Part shown: positions 7,815-15,334 of the stretch, one piece after another | How the letters are laid out: each line of letters begins with the position of its first letter | Numbering within the stretch: the stretch's first letter is position 1 | NCBI GenBank assembly: GCA_023387335.1 | Contig: JAEWIF010000037.1 | Span: forward strand, 4,568 to 68,567 | DNA length: 64,000 bases | Origin: Pseudomonadota bacterium | GTDB lineage: Bacteria > Pseudomonadota > Gammaproteobacteria > Burkholderiales > Burkholderiaceae_C | Reading direction: 5' to 3' | Translations under genes and position numbers: made by a program | The notes under the pieces: generated by a model | The model's database searches: none | What the model was told of the DNA's origin: nothing | What the model saw: the letters and a program-made list of their open reading frames with translations, nothing else

Positions 7815-8798
7815 TCAGCGCAGCCAGCCGCGCCGCCTGAAGTACCACATCGGCACCAGCGCGCTGGCCGCCATGAGGAACAGCGCGAACGGATAGCCCA
7901 GGTCCCACTGCAGCTCGGGCATGAAGCGGAAGTTCATGCCGTAGAGGCTGGCCACCAGCGTCGGCGGCAGCAGCGCCACGCTGGCCACCGAGAAGATCTT
8001 GATGATCTTGTTCTGGTTGATGTTGATGAAGCCGACGGTGGCGTCCATCAGGAAGTTGATCTTCTCGAACAGGAACGCCGTGTGGTTGTCCAGCGACTCG
8101 ATGTCGCGCAGGATCTGGCGCGACTCCTCGAACTGGCTGGCCGACAGCATGCGGCTGCGCATCATGAAGCTGACCGCGCGGCGCGTGTCCATCACGTTGC
8201 GGCGGATGCGGCCGTTCAGGTCTTCCTGCCGGGCGATGTCGCCCAGCACTTCGCCGGCCAGGGTGTCGGTCACCTCGCCGGCCAGCACCTGCCGGCTGAC
8301 CTTCTCGAGCTCGTCGTAGATGCCTTCGAGCGCGTCGGCCGAGTACTCGGCGTCGGCGTCGAACAGCTTGAGCAGCACGTCCTTGGCGTCCTCGATCAGG
8401 CCGGGCGCGCGGCGCGCGCGCAGGCGCAGCAGCCGGAACACCGGCAGGTCCTCGTCGTGGATGGAGAACAGCACGCCGCGGCTGCGCAGCGTCTCGTTGA
8501 CCTGGTTGAGGATGAAGGCGACGCGCACCGAGCGCGTCTCTTCGTCGGCGATCAGGAAGTCGCTGCGGATGTGCAGCTCGCCGTTGTCCTCTTCATAGAA
8601 GCGGGCCGACTCCTCGATGTCCTCGTCCATCGCATCCTCGGGGATGGACAGGCCGTAGTACTGCTTGACCCAGCGCTTTTCCTCGAGGGTGGGAGATTCC
8701 AGGTCGACCCAGATGGGCTGGAAGCGGGAGAGCTCCTCGAGCGATTCGATCTCTTCCTGGAAGAGCCGCCCGTTGGCGAGCGTGAAGATGTTCAGCAT
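7815..8798 (-). CDS. corA: CorA-family magnesium/cobalt transporter
   Basis: A 327-residue inner-membrane channel for Mg2+ and Co2+. It has a long acidic cytoplasmic N-terminal domain and two C-terminal transmembrane helices (IKIFSVASVALLPPTLVASLYG and PFALFLMAASALVPMWYF). The invariant GMN selectivity motif lies at residues 287-289 (YGMNFRFMPE), and a basic tail FRRRGWLR closes the protein. Length and architecture are normal. The gene is followed by the exported unknown protein on the same strand. Confidence 0.95.
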   Translation of the reverse strand: MLNIFTLANGRLFQEEIESLEELSRFQPIWVDLESPTLEEKRWVKQYYGLSIPEDAMDEDIEESARFYEEDNGELHIRSDFLIADEETRSVRVAFILNQVNETLRSRGVLFSIHDEDLPVFRLLRLRARRAPGLIEDAKDVLLKLFDADAEYSADALEGIYDELEKVSRQVLAGEVTDTLAGEVLGDIARQEDLNGRIRRNVMDTRRAVSFMMRSRMLSASQFEESRQILRDIESLDNHTAFLFEKINFLMDATVGFININQNKIIKIFSVASVALLPPTLVASLYGMNFRFMPELQWDLGYPFALFLMAASALVPMWYFRRRGWLR

Positions 8799-8873
8799 GG
8801 CCCGATCCCGTTGAAAAGCTACCTACCAGGGCGCGCTTCCAAGGAGCTCTCTCCGGTGATGAGCAGGCCGCGA

Positions 8874-10073
8874 TTATGCCGCGCGGGCATCGACGAATGC
8901 GAGCAACTCGGCCTTCTTCGCATAGGCATCCTGCTCACCCAGCGCGATCAGCGCGCGCACGAAAGCGGGCTCGAACAGCAGGTAGCTGGCCAGCGCGCCA
9001 CCGCCCTTGCGGGCGCCCAGTCCGCCGAGCGCGCGACGCACCGCGGCGGGCAGCAGGTGGGCGTGTTCCTGGGCGATGGCGTCCAGCGATTGCGAGGGCT
9101 GCAGCGCCAGCACCTCGACGTCGCGATAAGGGAGCAGGGCGGCCACTTCGGGCGGCAATTGCCGCAACGTGCCCGTCACGCGCTGGGCCTGCTCGACGTC
9201 GGCCTGCAGCGTGTCGTGGAACACGCTGGCCATCGCATGGCCGGCGATCGCGCCCATGTTGGGCGAACCCGCGGCCGTGGCGGCGCCGAACCCCGCGCGC
9301 TCGGGCTGGCCCACGCCCACCACCAGGATGCGCTGCGCGCCCAGGTGCATCGCCGGCGACAGCGGCGAGACCTGGCGCATGGAGCCGTCGCCGAAGTACT
9401 CGCGCCGCCCGTCCACCCACAGAGGTGTCGCCGGGAATAGGAACGGGATGGCGCTCGAAGCCATCAGGTGCTCGATGGTCAGCGGCTGGAACTCGGCGCG
9501 CCGGCCGGGCCGCTGCCAAGGTTCGGCATGGCGGTCCTGGGCGGTGTGGCAGAACGTCCAGTGCACGCCGCTCGTGTAGCTGGACGCGGTGACCGCCAGC
9601 GCGTCGATGGCGCCGGTGGCCAGCGACTGCTCGATGCCCTCGAGCGAGATCGCCCGATGCAGCGAATCCACCAGCGGCATGGTGTCGAGGATGGCGCCCG
9701 CGCGCCGGGCCTGGCCCCAAAGCCGCACCGCCGCCACCAGCCGGCTGAACCGCACCCAGACCGGCATCTGCAGTTGATAGACATGGTCGCAGCGCAGCCG
9801 CGACCAGAACGCCGACAGCTGGTCCAGCGCCTGCAGTCCCTGGTGCGCGGTGCTCGCGAGATAGGCCGCGTTCAGCGCGCCGGCCGAGGTGCCCACCAGC
9901 ACCTGGAAAGGGAAGGTCGCCGTCGACCCGGCCTGCAGCCGCAGCATCGACGACAGCGCCTGCAGCACGCCGGCCTGGTAGGCCGTGCGGGCGCCGCCGC
10001 CCATCAGCACCAGGGCCTGCACCGCGCGGGCGGGCCGCGTCAGGCTCGCATCAAAGATCGTTCCAAGGCTCAT
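8874..10073 (-). CDS. Patatin-like phospholipase
   Basis: A 399-residue serine hydrolase of the patatin/RssA type acting on acyl-ester bonds of lipids. The oxyanion-hole loop GGGARTAYQAGVL is near residues 25-37, the nucleophile Ser63 is in GTSAG, and the partner Asp229 is in FGDGSM, completing the catalytic dyad. It has no signal peptide or transmembrane segment. It stands alone, convergent with nothing and upstream of corA on the same strand with a 75-base gap. Confidence 0.88.
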   Translation of the reverse strand: MSLGTIFDASLTRPARAVQALVLMGGGARTAYQAGVLQALSSMLRLQAGSTATFPFQVLVGTSAGALNAAYLASTAHQGLQALDQLSAFWSRLRCDHVYQLQMPVWVRFSRLVAAVRLWGQARRAGAILDTMPLVDSLHRAISLEGIEQSLATGAIDALAVTASSYTSGVHWTFCHTAQDRHAEPWQRPGRRAEFQPLTIEHLMASSAIPFLFPATPLWVDGRREYFGDGSMRQVSPLSPAMHLGAQRILVVGVGQPERAGFGAATAAGSPNMGAIAGHAMASVFHDTLQADVEQAQRVTGTLRQLPPEVAALLPYRDVEVLALQPSQSLDAIAQEHAHLLPAAVRRALGGLGARKGGGALASYLLFEPAFVRALIALGEQDAYAKKAELLAFVDARAA

Positions 10074-10115
10074 CGCCGCTCCTCGCGGCGCATGGTAGAG
10101 CAGTGGGCCGCGCGA

Positions 10116-10700
10116 TCAGGACGCGGTGGACGCGTGCACCTCGCACTTGAGCACGTCGGCCATGTACTCGAGCGCGGTGGCCTTGGCCTTGGGGGTCTCG
10201 GCCGCCGTGCAGTCCGCCGGCACCCAGACCTGGTACTCGCGCAGGAAAGCATCTGCCGCCGTCAGCTGGACGCACATGTCGGCGGCCAGCCCGCAGAGGA
10301 TGAGCTCGTGCGCCTCCATCTCCGCCAGCAGGAGCTCGAGCGGCGAGGCGTAGAAGGCCGAGTGCCGCGGCTTCAGGACGGTGAGGTCGTCCTCCTGCGG
10401 GCGCAACACGCGCGCGATCTCGCCGGGCTCGCCCGGCAGGGCGAGGCAGCGGTTCACCAGGCCGTGGAAGTCGGACTGCCAGGCGCCGAAGTTGTCGTTG
10501 GCATAGATTGCGACCACGCCGTCGGCGCGCAGCCGGTGCTTCAGCTCCGCCGTCGCCCGGGCCGCCTCCAGGGCGGGCGCGGCGAGCTTCTCGGCGCCGG
10601 GGAAGTCCAGGGCGTTGATGAAATCGACCAGAAGAAGTACGCGCTGACTTTTGGGAAGCCGGTTGTTGCGCGTGCCGGTGTCGCGAATGCGGTGGGGCAT
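10116..10700 (-). CDS. Isochorismatase-family cysteine hydrolase
   Basis: A 194-residue cytoplasmic amidohydrolase of the isochorismatase/nicotinamidase fold. The catalytic triad is visible: Asp26 in LLLVDFINALD, Lys110 in TVLKPRHSAFY and Cys143 in LAADMCVQLTA. ATG 10700 gives the usual short N-terminus; the upstream frame is open but lacks family character. The substrate cannot be read from the sequence. The metal-binding residues typical of nicotinamidases are not clear, so a general isochorismatase-like hydrolase is the safest call. Confidence 0.85.
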   Translation of the reverse strand: MPHRIRDTGTRNNRLPKSQRVLLLVDFINALDFPGAEKLAAPALEAARATAELKHRLRADGVVAIYANDNFGAWQSDFHGLVNRCLALPGEPGEIARVLRPQEDDLTVLKPRHSAFYASPLELLLAEMEAHELILCGLAADMCVQLTAADAFLREYQVWVPADCTAAETPKAKATALEYMADVLKCEVHASTAS

Positions 10701-10768
10701 GCCGACGATTCTGCGGGCACGGCCGGAGCGTTCGTGACATCCGCATGCCTGGCTCGGCCGCAGGAGGC

Positions 10769-10831
10769 GTCCTACAAGGTCGGGCCGACCTGTCCGACAT
10801 ACCCGATGAGGTCCCCCCCCTACATTGGATT
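10769..10831 (+). promoter_or_regulatory. Two-block motif upstream of the small ORFs
   Basis: GTCCTACA (10769-10776), 14 bases, then TGTCCGACAT (10791-10800), followed by CTAC (10819) and GATTC (10827-10831). The same blocks with the same 14-base spacing occur at 52979-53040 upstream of the katE locus. This is a candidate promoter or operator for the small ORFs that start 85 bases downstream. Confidence 0.45.
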
Positions 10832-10884
10832 CGTCCACTCGGGGCGGCGCCGCCGCCAGGGGTGTCCAAGGAGCAGTCTTTCCC

Positions 10885-11073
10885 ATGATCCAGCTAGCGA
10901 ACGACCCCAACACGAGCCGTACCAGCTGGCGGCCGGCAGCCGCCGACAAGGCCGCGCGCGATTCGCGCCGTGTCCGCCCCGGCCATGCCTGGCCTTTCCT
11001 GAGCCCTCACGCGCCTCGCCCGGCCGCCCAGGCCGAAGGCGCGAAGACCCCCCGCAACGACAGCGGCAGCTGA
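10885..11073 (+). CDS. Small hydrophilic protein, function unknown
   Basis: A 62-residue ORF starting at ATG 10885 with AAGGAG about 12 bases upstream. The product is Arg/Ala/Pro-rich, has no hydrophobic segment and is predicted to be disordered and basic. I do not recognise a family. It is followed by a second small ORF of the same style and then a strong terminator, which together look like a short stress-type transcript driven from the motif at 10769. It could be non-coding; the start context and the terminator-bounded unit favour real expression. Confidence 0.4.
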   Translation: MIQLANDPNTSRTSWRPAAADKAARDSRRVRPGHAWPFLSPHAPRPAAQAEGAKTPRNDSGS

Positions 11074-11098
11074 GGCCGCACCACCACGAGAGTTGACC

Positions 11099-11275
11099 AT
11101 GCTGACCGAATCGAAGATGCCCAACAAGATTTCCGACGCGCCGCGCGAGAAGCCGCAAGGCGACCGCGTCGAGCACGCCAACCTGGAGCGCCCGGGCGCC
11201 GCCGCCCATCCCCGCGCTCGCGGCGGCCGCGACTGGTCGCACTACGCGAAGCCCGCCGGCTGGCGCGTGCACTGA
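11099..11275 (+). CDS. Small hydrophilic protein, function unknown
   Basis: A 58-residue basic, Pro/Arg-rich peptide from ATG 11099 (MLTESKMPNKISDAPRE...), ending DWSHYAKPAGWRVH with aromatic residues near the C-terminus. It has no transmembrane segment and no recognised domain. A purine-rich ACGAGAG lies just upstream, and a rho-independent terminator begins 19 bases after the stop, so the ORF ends where the transcript would end. This supports real coding more than its sequence does. Confidence 0.45.
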   Translation: MLTESKMPNKISDAPREKPQGDRVEHANLERPGAAAHPRARGGRDWSHYAKPAGWRVH

Positions 11276-11293
11276 GATCCACCGACTCGACGG

Positions 11294-11323
11294 AAAGCGG
11301 CCCTGCGGGGCCGCTTTTCTTTT
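11294..11323 (+). terminator. Rho-independent terminator after the small ORFs
   Basis: Stem AGCGGCCC / GGGCCGCT with a four-base loop, followed by TTTTCTTTT. It closes the small-ORF transcript before hpf. Confidence 0.85.
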
Positions 11324-11456
11324 GCGTGCTTGATCCAACGCATCCGTTACCGCTGGAGGGAATTTTTTCGGCCCGCGACTGCCCGGCAGCGATTGCTTTC
11401 GACCCCCGTGCACGGCATAGTGGTCCGCACACCTTCAGCTTCTCTTCTCCCCGCGT

Positions 11457-11475
11457 CCGCCGGGTTCTCCGGCGG
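11457..11475 (+). promoter_or_regulatory. Hairpin in the hpf 5' leader
   Basis: Perfect 7-bp stem CCGCCGG / CCGGCGG with a five-base loop, ending about 31 bases before the hpf start and about 20 bases before its AGGAGG site. It could affect mRNA stability or ribosome access; no function is known. Confidence 0.4.
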
Positions 11476-11506
11476 GATTTCCCAACCCGAGCACAGGAGG
11501 CTCTAC

Positions 11507-11836
11507 ATGAACCTGACGATCAGCGGTCACCACCTCTCAGTCACCCCCGCACTGAAAAGCTACGTGACCACCAAGCTCGATCGGATCACGCGCCACTTCG
11601 ACCAGGTCGTCGACATCAAGGTCCTCCTCACGGTAGAGAAGCAGAAGGAAAAGGAACGAAGGCAGCGGGCGGAATGCCGCATCCACGTCAAGGGCAACGA
11701 CATGTTCGCGGAGAGTTCGCACGAGGACCTCTACGCGGCCCTCGACGAGCTGGTCGACAAGCTCGATCGCCAGGTCGGCCGCCACAAGACGCGGCTGCAG
11801 GACCACCACCATCCGGCGGCCAAGCGCGTCATGTAA
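11507..11836 (+). CDS. hpf: Ribosome hibernation promoting factor, short form
   Basis: A 109-residue protein that binds the 30S subunit and promotes 100S dimers in stationary phase. It begins MNLTISGHHLSVTPALKSYV, contains FAESSHEDLYAALDELVDKLDRQ, and ends with a His-rich DHHHPAAKRVM. ATG 11507 is preceded by a strong AGGAGG; the open frame further upstream is a GC artefact. The length matches short HPF, with no C-terminal dimerisation domain. It lies ahead of ptsN and hprK. In many proteobacteria this gene follows rpoN directly, but here rpoN is about 31 kb away. Confidence 0.93.
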   Translation: MNLTISGHHLSVTPALKSYVTTKLDRITRHFDQVVDIKVLLTVEKQKEKERRQRAECRIHVKGNDMFAESSHEDLYAALDELVDKLDRQVGRHKTRLQDHHHPAAKRVM

Positions 11837-11856
11837 GCTGCGCGGCAGTCGTTGAA

Positions 11857-11881
11857 AAAGGGCCCTTCCGGGCCCTTTGTT
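11857..11881 (+). terminator. Rho-independent terminator after hpf
   Basis: Stem AAAGGGCCC / GGGCCCTTT with a TTCC loop. The T-run is short (TTTGTTCTT), so termination may be partial, leaving ptsN-hprK with lower read-through. Confidence 0.75.
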
Positions 11882-11958
11882 CTTCACGCAACGCCCGCTG
11901 TGCCGGACCCCGTCCAGCCGGGGGGTGAGGTGCATAATCCCCATCCCCATCCCCGACC

Positions 11959-12426
11959 ATGAACCGCCTCGCTGCCATCCTGCCCGCCGCCCAGGTCCTC
12001 GTGGGCGTCGACGCCACCAGCAAGAAGCGCGCGTTCGAAGAGGCGGGCCTGCTGTTCGAGAACCTGCACGGCCTGTCGCGCGCGCTCATCACCGACAGCC
12101 TGTTCGCCCGCGAGCGGCTGGGCTCCACCGGCCTCGGCCACGGCGTGGCCATCCCGCACGGCCGGATCAAGGGCCTGAAGGCCCCGATGGCCGCGCTGTT
12201 CCAGCTGGCCAACCCGATCGGCTTCGACGCGCCCGATGAGCAGCCGGTCAACCTGCTGATCTTCCTGCTGGTGCCCGAGGCGGCGACGCAGAAGCACCTG
12301 GAAATCCTCTCCGAGATCGCCGAACTGCTGTCCGACGCGCCGCTGCGCGAGAAGATCAAGGCCAGCACCGATGCCGCCGAGCTGCACCGGCTGATCGCCA
12401 CCTGGCAGTCGGCCCAGCCGGCCTAG
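11959..12426 (+). CDS. ptsN: PTS IIA-like nitrogen-regulatory protein
   Basis: A 155-residue EIIA-Ntr protein of the nitrogen phosphotransferase system, which links nitrogen and carbon status to potassium and sigma-54 functions by phosphorylation. The phosphorylated histidine is His67 in GHGVAIPHGRIKG, within the typical GSTGLG...AIPHGR motif. LLIFLLVPEAATQKHLEILSEIA is the conserved second half. It is followed 15 bases later by hprK. Confidence 0.94.
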   Translation: MNRLAAILPAAQVLVGVDATSKKRAFEEAGLLFENLHGLSRALITDSLFARERLGSTGLGHGVAIPHGRIKGLKAPMAALFQLANPIGFDAPDEQPVNLLIFLLVPEAATQKHLEILSEIAELLSDAPLREKIKASTDAAELHRLIATWQSAQPA

Positions 12427-12441
12427 CGCACCGCCCGCCGC

Positions 12442-13392
12442 GTGAAGCCCACCGTCGTCAGCGCCGATGTCCTGTTCGAGGACCATCGCGCTCAACTCAA
12501 GTGGGAATGGGTCGCCGGCCTGGGCGCTTCCGAGCGGCGCTTCGACGAGGTGGCCGTGCGCGCCGCCCGCTCCGGCGCCGACCTGGTCGGCTACCTGAAC
12601 TACATCCACCCGTACCGGGTGCAGATCCTGGGCGAGCGCGAGATCGCCTACCTCACCAACGCCACCGCCGAGGACTGCGCGCGCCGCATTGCCCGCATCG
12701 TCACGCTCGAGCCGCCGGTGCTGGTGCTGACCGACAACCAGCAGGCGCCCGAGGCGCTGCTGTCGATGTGCGAACGGGCGCAGATCCCGATGTTCGCCAC
12801 CAAGGAGCCCTCGGCCTTCGTCATCGACGTGATGCGGGCCTACCTCTCCAAGCATTTCGCCGAGCGCACCTCGATGCACGGCGTGTTCATGGACATCCTG
12901 GGCCTGGGCGTGCTGATCACCGGCGAGAGCGGGCTGGGCAAGAGCGAGCTGGGCCTGGAACTGATCACCCGCGGCAACGGCCTGGTGGCCGACGACGCGG
13001 TGGACCTGTACCGCGTGAACCAGACCACGATCGAAGGCCGCTGCCCCGAGCTGCTGCAGAACCTGCTGGAAGTGCGCGGCATCGGCCTGCTGGACATCCG
13101 CGCCATCTTCGGCGAGACGGCCGTGCGCCGGAAGATGCGCCTGCGGCTCATCGTGCACCTGGTGCGGCGCGAGACCATGGAACGCGAATACGAGCGGCTG
13201 CCCTACGAGCCGCTCACGCAGGACGTGCTGGGCGTGAACATCCGCAAGGCGGTCATTCCGGTCGTGGCCGGCCGCAACATCGCCGTGCTGGTGGAAGCGG
13301 CGGTGCGCAACACCATCCTGCAACTGCGCGGGGTCGATACCTACCAGGAGTTCGTGGAACGGCACCGCCGTGCCATGGAGAAAGGCGGCTGA
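12442..13392 (+). CDS. hprK: HPr kinase/phosphorylase
   Basis: A bifunctional enzyme that phosphorylates or dephosphorylates a serine of HPr. It starts at GTG 12442. The 316-residue protein has His146 in SMHGVFMDI, the P-loop GESGLGKS at residues 161-168, and the signature EVRGIGLLDIRAIFGETAV. In betaproteobacteria it is usually encoded beside ptsN and acts in an incomplete, regulatory PTS; HPr and enzyme I are not in the window. Its stop codon lies within a hairpin shared with the convergent fur gene. Confidence 0.94.
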   Translation: MKPTVVSADVLFEDHRAQLKWEWVAGLGASERRFDEVAVRAARSGADLVGYLNYIHPYRVQILGEREIAYLTNATAEDCARRIARIVTLEPPVLVLTDNQQAPEALLSMCERAQIPMFATKEPSAFVIDVMRAYLSKHFAERTSMHGVFMDILGLGVLITGESGLGKSELGLELITRGNGLVADDAVDLYRVNQTTIEGRCPELLQNLLEVRGIGLLDIRAIFGETAVRRKMRLRLIVHLVRRETMEREYERLPYEPLTQDVLGVNIRKAVIPVVAGRNIAVLVEAAVRNTILQLRGVDTYQEFVERHRRAMEKGG

Positions 13393-13401
13393 GAAGCCGC
13401 C
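13384..13401. terminator. Hairpin between convergent hprK and fur
   Basis: Perfect 7-bp stem GGCGGCT / AGCCGCC with a GAGA loop spanning the hprK stop. There is no T-tract on either strand, so it may act as a weak bidirectional terminator or as 3'-end protection. Confidence 0.45.
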
Positions 13402-13407
13402 GCTGCC

Positions 13408-13842
13408 TCAGGCCTTCCTGGGCCGGTGCGGGCAGTGTTCCTTGATGCAGTGCGCGTACAGCGACAGCGCGTGGTCGGCGATCTCGAAGCCCTTGGCCTT
13501 GGCCACCGCGTGCTGGCGCTTCTCGATCTCGGCGTCGTAGAACTCCTCGACCCGTCCGCAATCCAGGCACACCATGTGGTCGTGGTGCGTGCCTTCGTTC
13601 AGTTCGTAGACCGCCTTGCCGCTCTCGAAGTGGCTGCGGGACAGGATGCCGGCCTGCTCGAACTGCGTCAGCACGCGGTACACGGTGGCCAGGCCGATGT
13701 CGGAGCGCTCTTCGAGGAGCACGCGGAACACGTCCTCGGCCGTCATGTGCCGCTGCGATCCCTTCTGGAACACGTCCAGGATCTTCAGCCTCGGCAGCGT
13801 CGCCTTCAGGCCGGTGTTCTTCAGTTCATCGACGTTCGACAT
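13408..13842 (-). CDS. fur: Ferric uptake regulator
   Basis: A 144-residue Fe2+-responsive repressor. An N-terminal winged helix (GLKATLPRLKILDVF...DIGLATVYRVLTQFEQAGI) is followed by the metal-binding C-terminal domain with HHDHMVCLDC (Cys92 and Cys95) and a second Cys pair (Cys132, Cys137) in HCIKEHCPHR. It is divergent from bamE with a 70-base intergenic region, the usual beta- and gammaproteobacterial order. Confidence 0.96.
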   Translation of the reverse strand: MSNVDELKNTGLKATLPRLKILDVFQKGSQRHMTAEDVFRVLLEERSDIGLATVYRVLTQFEQAGILSRSHFESGKAVYELNEGTHHDHMVCLDCGRVEEFYDAEIEKRQHAVAKAKGFEIADHALSLYAHCIKEHCPHRPRKA

Positions 13843-13879
13843 GCGCTGTGGGAAGGAGGGGCCACCGAAGGGCTGCCGC

Positions 13880-13885
13880 TACAAT
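13880..13885 (+). promoter_or_regulatory. -10 element upstream of bamE
   Basis: TACAAT lies 27 bases before the bamE start in the fur-bamE divergent region. No good -35 box is visible, so the promoter may need an activator or an extended context. Confidence 0.45.
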
Positions 13886-13912
13886 GATCCGATCATATCG
13901 CCGCCCCTGAAC

Positions 13913-14470
13913 ATGCCCTCGACATCCGTCCTCCGCCTGCGCTCCGGCCTCGTGCTGGCGGCCTGCGCGGCCATGGTCGGCTGCGGCAGCGTCGACGGCT
14001 TCAGCCGCCGCGTCGCCAGCGCCGTCACGCCGTACAAGGTCGAGGTGGTGCAGGGCAACTTCGTCTCGCGCGAGCAGGTCGAGCAGCTCAAGCCCGGCAT
14101 GCCGCGCCAGCAGGTGCGCGAACTGCTGGGCACGCCGCTCGTCTCCAGCCTGTTCCACGGCGACCGCTGGGACTACGTCTTCACCATCAAGCGTGACGGC
14201 GTGCAGGAAGCCCCGCGCCGCCTGACGCTGTTCTTCAAGGGCGACGCGCTGGAGCGCTTCGAAGGCGACACCATGCCGTCGGAGTCCGAGTTCGTCGCCG
14301 CCATCGGCGCCAGGCCGCGCGACGCGCGCAAGCCGGTGCTCGAGGCGACCGAAGAGCAACTGCAGCGCGCCACCGCCAGCAAGCCGTCCGCGCCGCAACC
14401 CGCGCCGGCGGCCGCCGCACCGGCGCCGGCTTCCTACCCACCCCTCGAATCCTCTTCTTCCGCGCGGTGA
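13913..14470 (+). CDS. bamE: Outer membrane assembly lipoprotein BamE
   Basis: Lipoprotein of the BAM complex that inserts beta-barrels into the outer membrane. ATG 13913 gives a signal peptide ending in a lipobox with Cys24 (AAMVGCGS). The conserved core follows: YKVEVVQGNFVSREQVEQL, KPGMPRQQVRELLGTPL and FHGDRWDYVF. The 185-residue protein carries a long Pro/Ala-rich, probably disordered tail after residue ~155, absent from short BamE forms. Its stop overlaps a possible GTG start of dapB. Confidence 0.93.
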   Translation: MPSTSVLRLRSGLVLAACAAMVGCGSVDGFSRRVASAVTPYKVEVVQGNFVSREQVEQLKPGMPRQQVRELLGTPLVSSLFHGDRWDYVFTIKRDGVQEAPRRLTLFFKGDALERFEGDTMPSESEFVAAIGARPRDARKPVLEATEEQLQRATASKPSAPQPAPAAAAPAPASYPPLESSSSAR

Positions 14471-14475
14471 CCCGC

Positions 14476-15303
14476 ATGGCTTCCACTCCCGCGGGCGTCG
14501 CCCAGCACGCCGTAGCCGTTGCCGGCGCCACCGGCCGAATGGGCCACATGCTGATCGAGGCCATCCGCGCCTCCGACGACTGCCAGCTCGCGGGCGCGAT
14601 GGACGTCCCGGCCAGCCCCGCCATCGGCAACGATGCCGCGGCCTTCCTGGGCGTGGCCAGCGGCGTGCCGGTCGTGTCCGATCCGCGCGCAGGCCTCGCC
14701 CGCGCCAAGGTGCTGATCGACTTCACCCGCCCCGAAGGCACCATGGCCCACCTGAAGGCCTGCCGCGAGCTGGGCGTCAACGCGGTCATCGGCACCACGG
14801 GCTTCTCGGCGCAGCAGAAGGACGAGATCGCCCGCATCGCGCAGGACATCGCCATCGTCATGGCGCCCAACATGAGCGTGGGCGTCAACGTCACGCTCAA
14901 GCTGCTGGAGATGGCCGCCAAGGCGCTTTCCACCGGCTACGACATCGAGATCATCGAGGCGCACCACCGGCACAAGGTCGACGCGCCTTCGGGCACCGCG
15001 CTCAAGATGGGCGAGGTCATCGCCGATGCCATCGGCCGCGACCTGGAGTCCTGCGCCGTCTACGCGCGCGAGGGCGTCACCGGCGAGCGCGATCCTTCCA
15101 CCATCGGCTTTTCCACCATCCGCGGCGGCGACATCGTCGGCGACCACACGGTGCTGTTCGCGGGCACCGGCGAGCGCATCGAGATCACGCACAAGTCGGC
15201 AAGCCGCGCCACCTACGCGCAGGGCAGCCTGCGGGCGGTGCGCTTCCTGGCCGGCAAGAAGAGCGGCCTCTTCGACATGTTCGACGTGCTGGGCCTGAAG
15301 TAG
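14476..15303 (+). CDS. dapB: 4-hydroxy-tetrahydrodipicolinate reductase
   Basis: NAD(P)H-dependent enzyme of lysine and diaminopimelate synthesis. The dinucleotide motif VAVAGATGRMGHMLIEAI, GTTGFSAQQK, MAPNMSVGVNV and the substrate and catalytic segment EAHHRHKVDAPSGTAL are all present. I give ATG 14476 (275 residues); GTG 14467 overlaps the bamE stop and would add three residues. Neither has a clear ribosome binding site, so coupling to bamE is likely. Confidence 0.94.
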   Translation: MASTPAGVAQHAVAVAGATGRMGHMLIEAIRASDDCQLAGAMDVPASPAIGNDAAAFLGVASGVPVVSDPRAGLARAKVLIDFTRPEGTMAHLKACRELGVNAVIGTTGFSAQQKDEIARIAQDIAIVMAPNMSVGVNVTLKLLEMAAKALSTGYDIEIIEAHHRHKVDAPSGTALKMGEVIADAIGRDLESCAVYAREGVTGERDPSTIGFSTIRGGDIVGDHTVLFAGTGERIEITHKSASRATYAQGSLRAVRFLAGKKSGLFDMFDVLGLK

Positions 15304-15334
15304 GCCGGCGCACGCCCCAGGGGAGAGGGCGACC

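Noticed and set aside
11370..11400. Sigma-54 (-24/-12) promoter upstream of hpf
   Set aside because: GG and GC elements are present but the spacing is wrong by two bases in each alignment tried.
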